In this document: positions 61,632-64,000 of the stretch, piece by piece
Position numbering within the stretch: position 1 is the first letter of the stretch
How the letters are laid out: every line of letters begins with the position of its first letter
NCBI GenBank assembly: GCA_015259125.1
Contig: JABZGR010000010.1
Span: 1-64,000, forward strand
DNA from: Alloprevotella tannerae
GTDB lineage: Bacteria; Bacteroidota; Bacteroidia; Bacteroidales; Bacteroidaceae
Reading direction: 5' to 3'
Length of the DNA: 64,000 nt
Notes under the pieces: model-generated
Seen by the model: only the letters and a program-made list of their open reading frames with translations
What the model was told of the DNA's origin: nothing
Databases searched by the model: none
Program-made: the position numbers and the translations under genes

Positions 61632-63320
61632 ATGAAATATTTTCTACGCTTAATTGTCTTATTTACACTTTTACCCGGCACGATTTCTGCCGGAACCCCC
61701 TCGACTTGGTTATTTAAAGTCTTCACTTATGATGCACAGGGGCAGCTAAAAGGAGAAGGTAATGGCTTCTTTTTAGATGAGAAAGGCACCGGAATCGCCC
61801 CTTATCATCTTTTTAAGGGAGCGAGCAAAGCCGTTGTTGTTGACGATAGCGGTAAAAAGTACAACGTACAGCGCATAGAAGGAGCCAACAGCACCTACGA
61901 TATGGTACGCTTCAGTACGAACGTAGCCAAGAAAAAGTCTTTATCCTGTATTACGAATACGGGCGTTCAAGCAGGAAGTGAGATACAATATTTCGTATAT
62001 AGCACGCACAAAAATGCCAAACCGATAACGGCCAAAGTAGAAAAAGTAAACCCTTTCAACACCTACAACTACTACGACATTACGGCGGCAAACAAAGCTG
62101 AGAATTTCGGCTGTCCGCTTTACAGCAGCAGCGGAGAATTAGTCGGAATCATACAAAAAAACGTGAAACCACAAGCGGTGCAAGCCTGCGCCTTAGATGC
62201 CCGTTTTATCAACGAGCTACAGCCCAAAGCACTCAATTTTATCAACGGTGATCTCTTGGCCATAAAGCTGCCAATAGCATTACCCGACGATGAGCAAGAG
62301 GCAATGAACGCCTTATATTTGATCAATTTTTCTGATACACTGGTTTCTGCAAATGCATTTTCCGATTTTACGAAAGCTTATCCCCAAAACGCTGAAGGCT
62401 GGGCACTACAAGGAAAGTTTCAAACTTTCACTAACGCCATAGCCGATGCTGATCGCAGCTTCCAAATAGCGTTATCTCTTCCGACCAAGAACGCAGATGC
62501 TATACATTATATATATAGTACGACGCTCTTGAACTTCGCTATCATAAACTCACTCGGCAACGATGCCCTTTTGAAGGCTATGGCCGAAGCGCAAAAAGCC
62601 TACGCAATAAATCCCAAGCCCTTGTATCTCTACCAAGAAGCGCAATGCCTTTTTGCGATGGAGCGATACAAAGAGGCCTACGACAAATATTTGGCTTCCG
62701 CAAAAAACATTGTGCAAACCGATGGCCAAGAAAGCACATTCAAATCTCCTGAAGCCTTTTACGGCGCTGCCATTTCTTTAGAAAAAGCCGGCGGCGACAG
62801 CCTACAAGTTTTGGCTTTGTTAGACAGCGTGATTGCCAACATCCAAACGCCGCTCAACGCGACGAGCGTACAATACTACTGGCTGCGCGCACAGCAAAGA
62901 GTAAAAGTGCAGAAATTTCGCGAAGCCGTCATAGACCTAAACGAATATGAGCGCAACGTTGGGCCGAGCAATCTCACCGATAAGTTTTACGTCTTTCGAG
63001 AGCAAGCGGAGATGCAAGCGCGAATGTTTCAGCAAGCCTTAGACGACATACGCACGGCACAGACAAAGGCTGATGCAGCAACGCTCCCGCTCTATCAAGA
63101 AGAAGAAGCCGCCATCCTCCTGCGCGTAGGCGATTATAAAGCCGTAGTTCAATATGTAGAGCCACTATTAAAGGTTCGTCCCGAAGAAGCAGGCTTACAC
63201 CTGATCATAGGAGTGGCCTATGGCGAACTGAAGCAGAAGGCTGCTGCCCTCCGTCATTTACAGCGTTCAAAGGCCCTCGGCAATGAAGACGCAGCAAGCA
63301 TCATCAAAAAATACGAATAA
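61632..63320 (+). CDS. Exported protein: degenerate trypsin-like domain plus TPR repeats
   Basis: A 562-residue protein with a signal peptide (about 1-19). A trypsin-like beta-barrel at about 22-190 starts GEGNGFFLDEKGTGIAPYHLF (a His is present), but the nucleophile motif reads NFGCPLYSSSGELVGII instead of GNSGGP, so catalysis is doubtful. TPR-like helical repeats fill about 230-560 (AEGWALQGKFQTFTNAIADA; YLYQEAQCLFAMERYKEAYD; AGLHLIIGVAYGELKQKAAA). Together this suggests an exported scaffold. Co-transcribed with recN. Confidence 0.8.
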   Translation: MKYFLRLIVLFTLLPGTISAGTPSTWLFKVFTYDAQGQLKGEGNGFFLDEKGTGIAPYHLFKGASKAVVVDDSGKKYNVQRIEGANSTYDMVRFSTNVAKKKSLSCITNTGVQAGSEIQYFVYSTHKNAKPITAKVEKVNPFNTYNYYDITAANKAENFGCPLYSSSGELVGIIQKNVKPQAVQACALDARFINELQPKALNFINGDLLAIKLPIALPDDEQEAMNALYLINFSDTLVSANAFSDFTKAYPQNAEGWALQGKFQTFTNAIADADRSFQIALSLPTKNADAIHYIYSTTLLNFAIINSLGNDALLKAMAEAQKAYAINPKPLYLYQEAQCLFAMERYKEAYDKYLASAKNIVQTDGQESTFKSPEAFYGAAISLEKAGGDSLQVLALLDSVIANIQTPLNATSVQYYWLRAQQRVKVQKFREAVIDLNEYERNVGPSNLTDKFYVFREQAEMQARMFQQALDDIRTAQTKADAATLPLYQEEEAAILLRVGDYKAVVQYVEPLLKVRPEEAGLHLIIGVAYGELKQKAAALRHLQRSKALGNEDAASIIKKYE

Positions 63321-63348
63321 GAAACCCCATTTTACCAATCAAAAACCA

Positions 63349-64000
63349 TGAGACGACAAATCAAGATACGCCCGGCTATCACCAACCGCAACAATGAGTC
63401 ATTAGAGCGTTATTTGTCTGAAATCTCCCGAGAACCCCGAATCACCGTAGAAGAAGAAGTCGAACTGGGGCGCAGAGCCAAGAATGGCGACGAAGCAGCC
63501 GTAGAGCGCTTAGTCAAAGCTAATCTCCGCTTTGTTGTCTCCGTAGCCAAGCAATATCAAGGGCAAGGCATCAGCCTAATTGACCTCATCAACGAGGGAA
63601 ATCTCGGTTTGATCCAAGCAGCCCATCGCTTCGATGACACACGCGGTTTCAAGTTCATCTCTTATGCCGTCTGGTGGATTCGGCAAAGCATCCTCTTAGC
63701 TATTACGGAGAAGAGCCGATTGATAAGACTACCACAGAACCAGATGAGTAGTATTCAAAAGATTCTCCGCTTCTACAATCAGCATATGCAGGATAATGAG
63801 CGCCCACCATCAATTGAAGAGATCTGCGAGCAAATGAACGTAAGCAAAGAGCGCGTGAGTTTAGCATTGCAACTGCAAAACAAACCGGTTTCGATTGATG
63901 CCCCTCTTACTGATGATGAGGCGCAAACGCTCTCCGAGCGATTAAGAAGCGACAAGAGCGCTTCGGCTGACGAATCGCTTCTAAAAGAAGCAGAGCGATG
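63349..64000 (+). CDS. rpoD: Principal RNA polymerase sigma factor, 5' part (cut by window edge)
   Basis: The first 217 residues of a short, Bacteroidota-type primary sigma-70. Region 1.2 (LERYLSEISREPRITVEEEV) and region 2 (LRFVVSVAKQYQGQGISLIDLINEGNLGL, then FDDTRGFKFISYAVWWIRQSI) are intact, followed by region 3. No long region 1.1. It starts 28 bp after the TPR gene and runs off the right edge. Confidence 0.95.

Overview
The window is chromosomal DNA of a Bacteroidota bacterium, most probably order Bacteroidales (Porphyromonadaceae- or Prevotellaceae-like). This rests on SprA/Sov, the type IX secretion (T9SS) outer-membrane translocon; three secreted proteins with T9SS type-A-like C-termini; Bacteroidota promoters (TTTG, about 19 bp, then TAnnTTTG); little Shine-Dalgarno sequence; and lineage-typical gene groups (serC-serA-DUF1015, purF-like-carA-carB, dnaN-exonuclease-coaBC-DUF4835-recN). 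There is no prophage, insertion sequence, CRISPR array or rRNA.

Layout. 1-5.5 kb (minus): a GH25 muramidase fused to MORN repeats and a degenerate protease domain, then valS. 6-9.4 kb (plus): tig, clpP, clpX. 9.4-10.4 kb: an AT-rich stretch with a 59-residue Gly-rich peptide gene. 10.4-15.5 kb: a 1269-residue glycosyltransferase/HIT-like/SpoIID fusion overlapping an AmpG-like transporter. 16.3-19.6 kb: serC, serA, DUF1015. 19.7-20.7 kb: an HD-domain gene, tRNA-Glu(CTC) and tRNA-Ser(GCT). 21-28.4 kb (minus): a purF-like gene, carA, carB and a HisC-like protein lacking its Schiff-base lysine. 28.5-37.7 kb (minus): a T9SS Omp28-type protein, nadC, a C69 dipeptidase, an MTAN-like nucleosidase, mutS2 and a YfiH-family gene. 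38.6-40.8 kb: two tandem paralogous secreted proteins. 40.9-48.9 kb (minus): sprA and ruvA. 49.1-51.1 kb: yicC, gmk, nadD. 51.7-55.2 kb: two T9SS cargo proteins. 55.9-64 kb: dnaN, an exonuclease, coaBC, DUF4835, recN, a TPR protein and the start of rpoD.

The most unusual signal is non-coding. Five long intergenic regions each carry an array of exactly four 21-bp units, GTTTG-N7-CAAAC-NATN (near 5.6, 15.9, 31.0, 51.4 and 55.5 kb). The inverted-repeat arms are conserved, the 7-bp core varies, every array starts after ATT, and the 21-bp period equals two helical turns. Four arrays lie roughly 180-300 bp upstream of recognisable promoters or -7 boxes (tig, serC, the LRR protein gene, dnaN). A second, unrelated family of palindromes built on TCGTGAGCGTACG lies near 20.8 and 38.1 kb. 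I recognise neither family. Their function is inference only.
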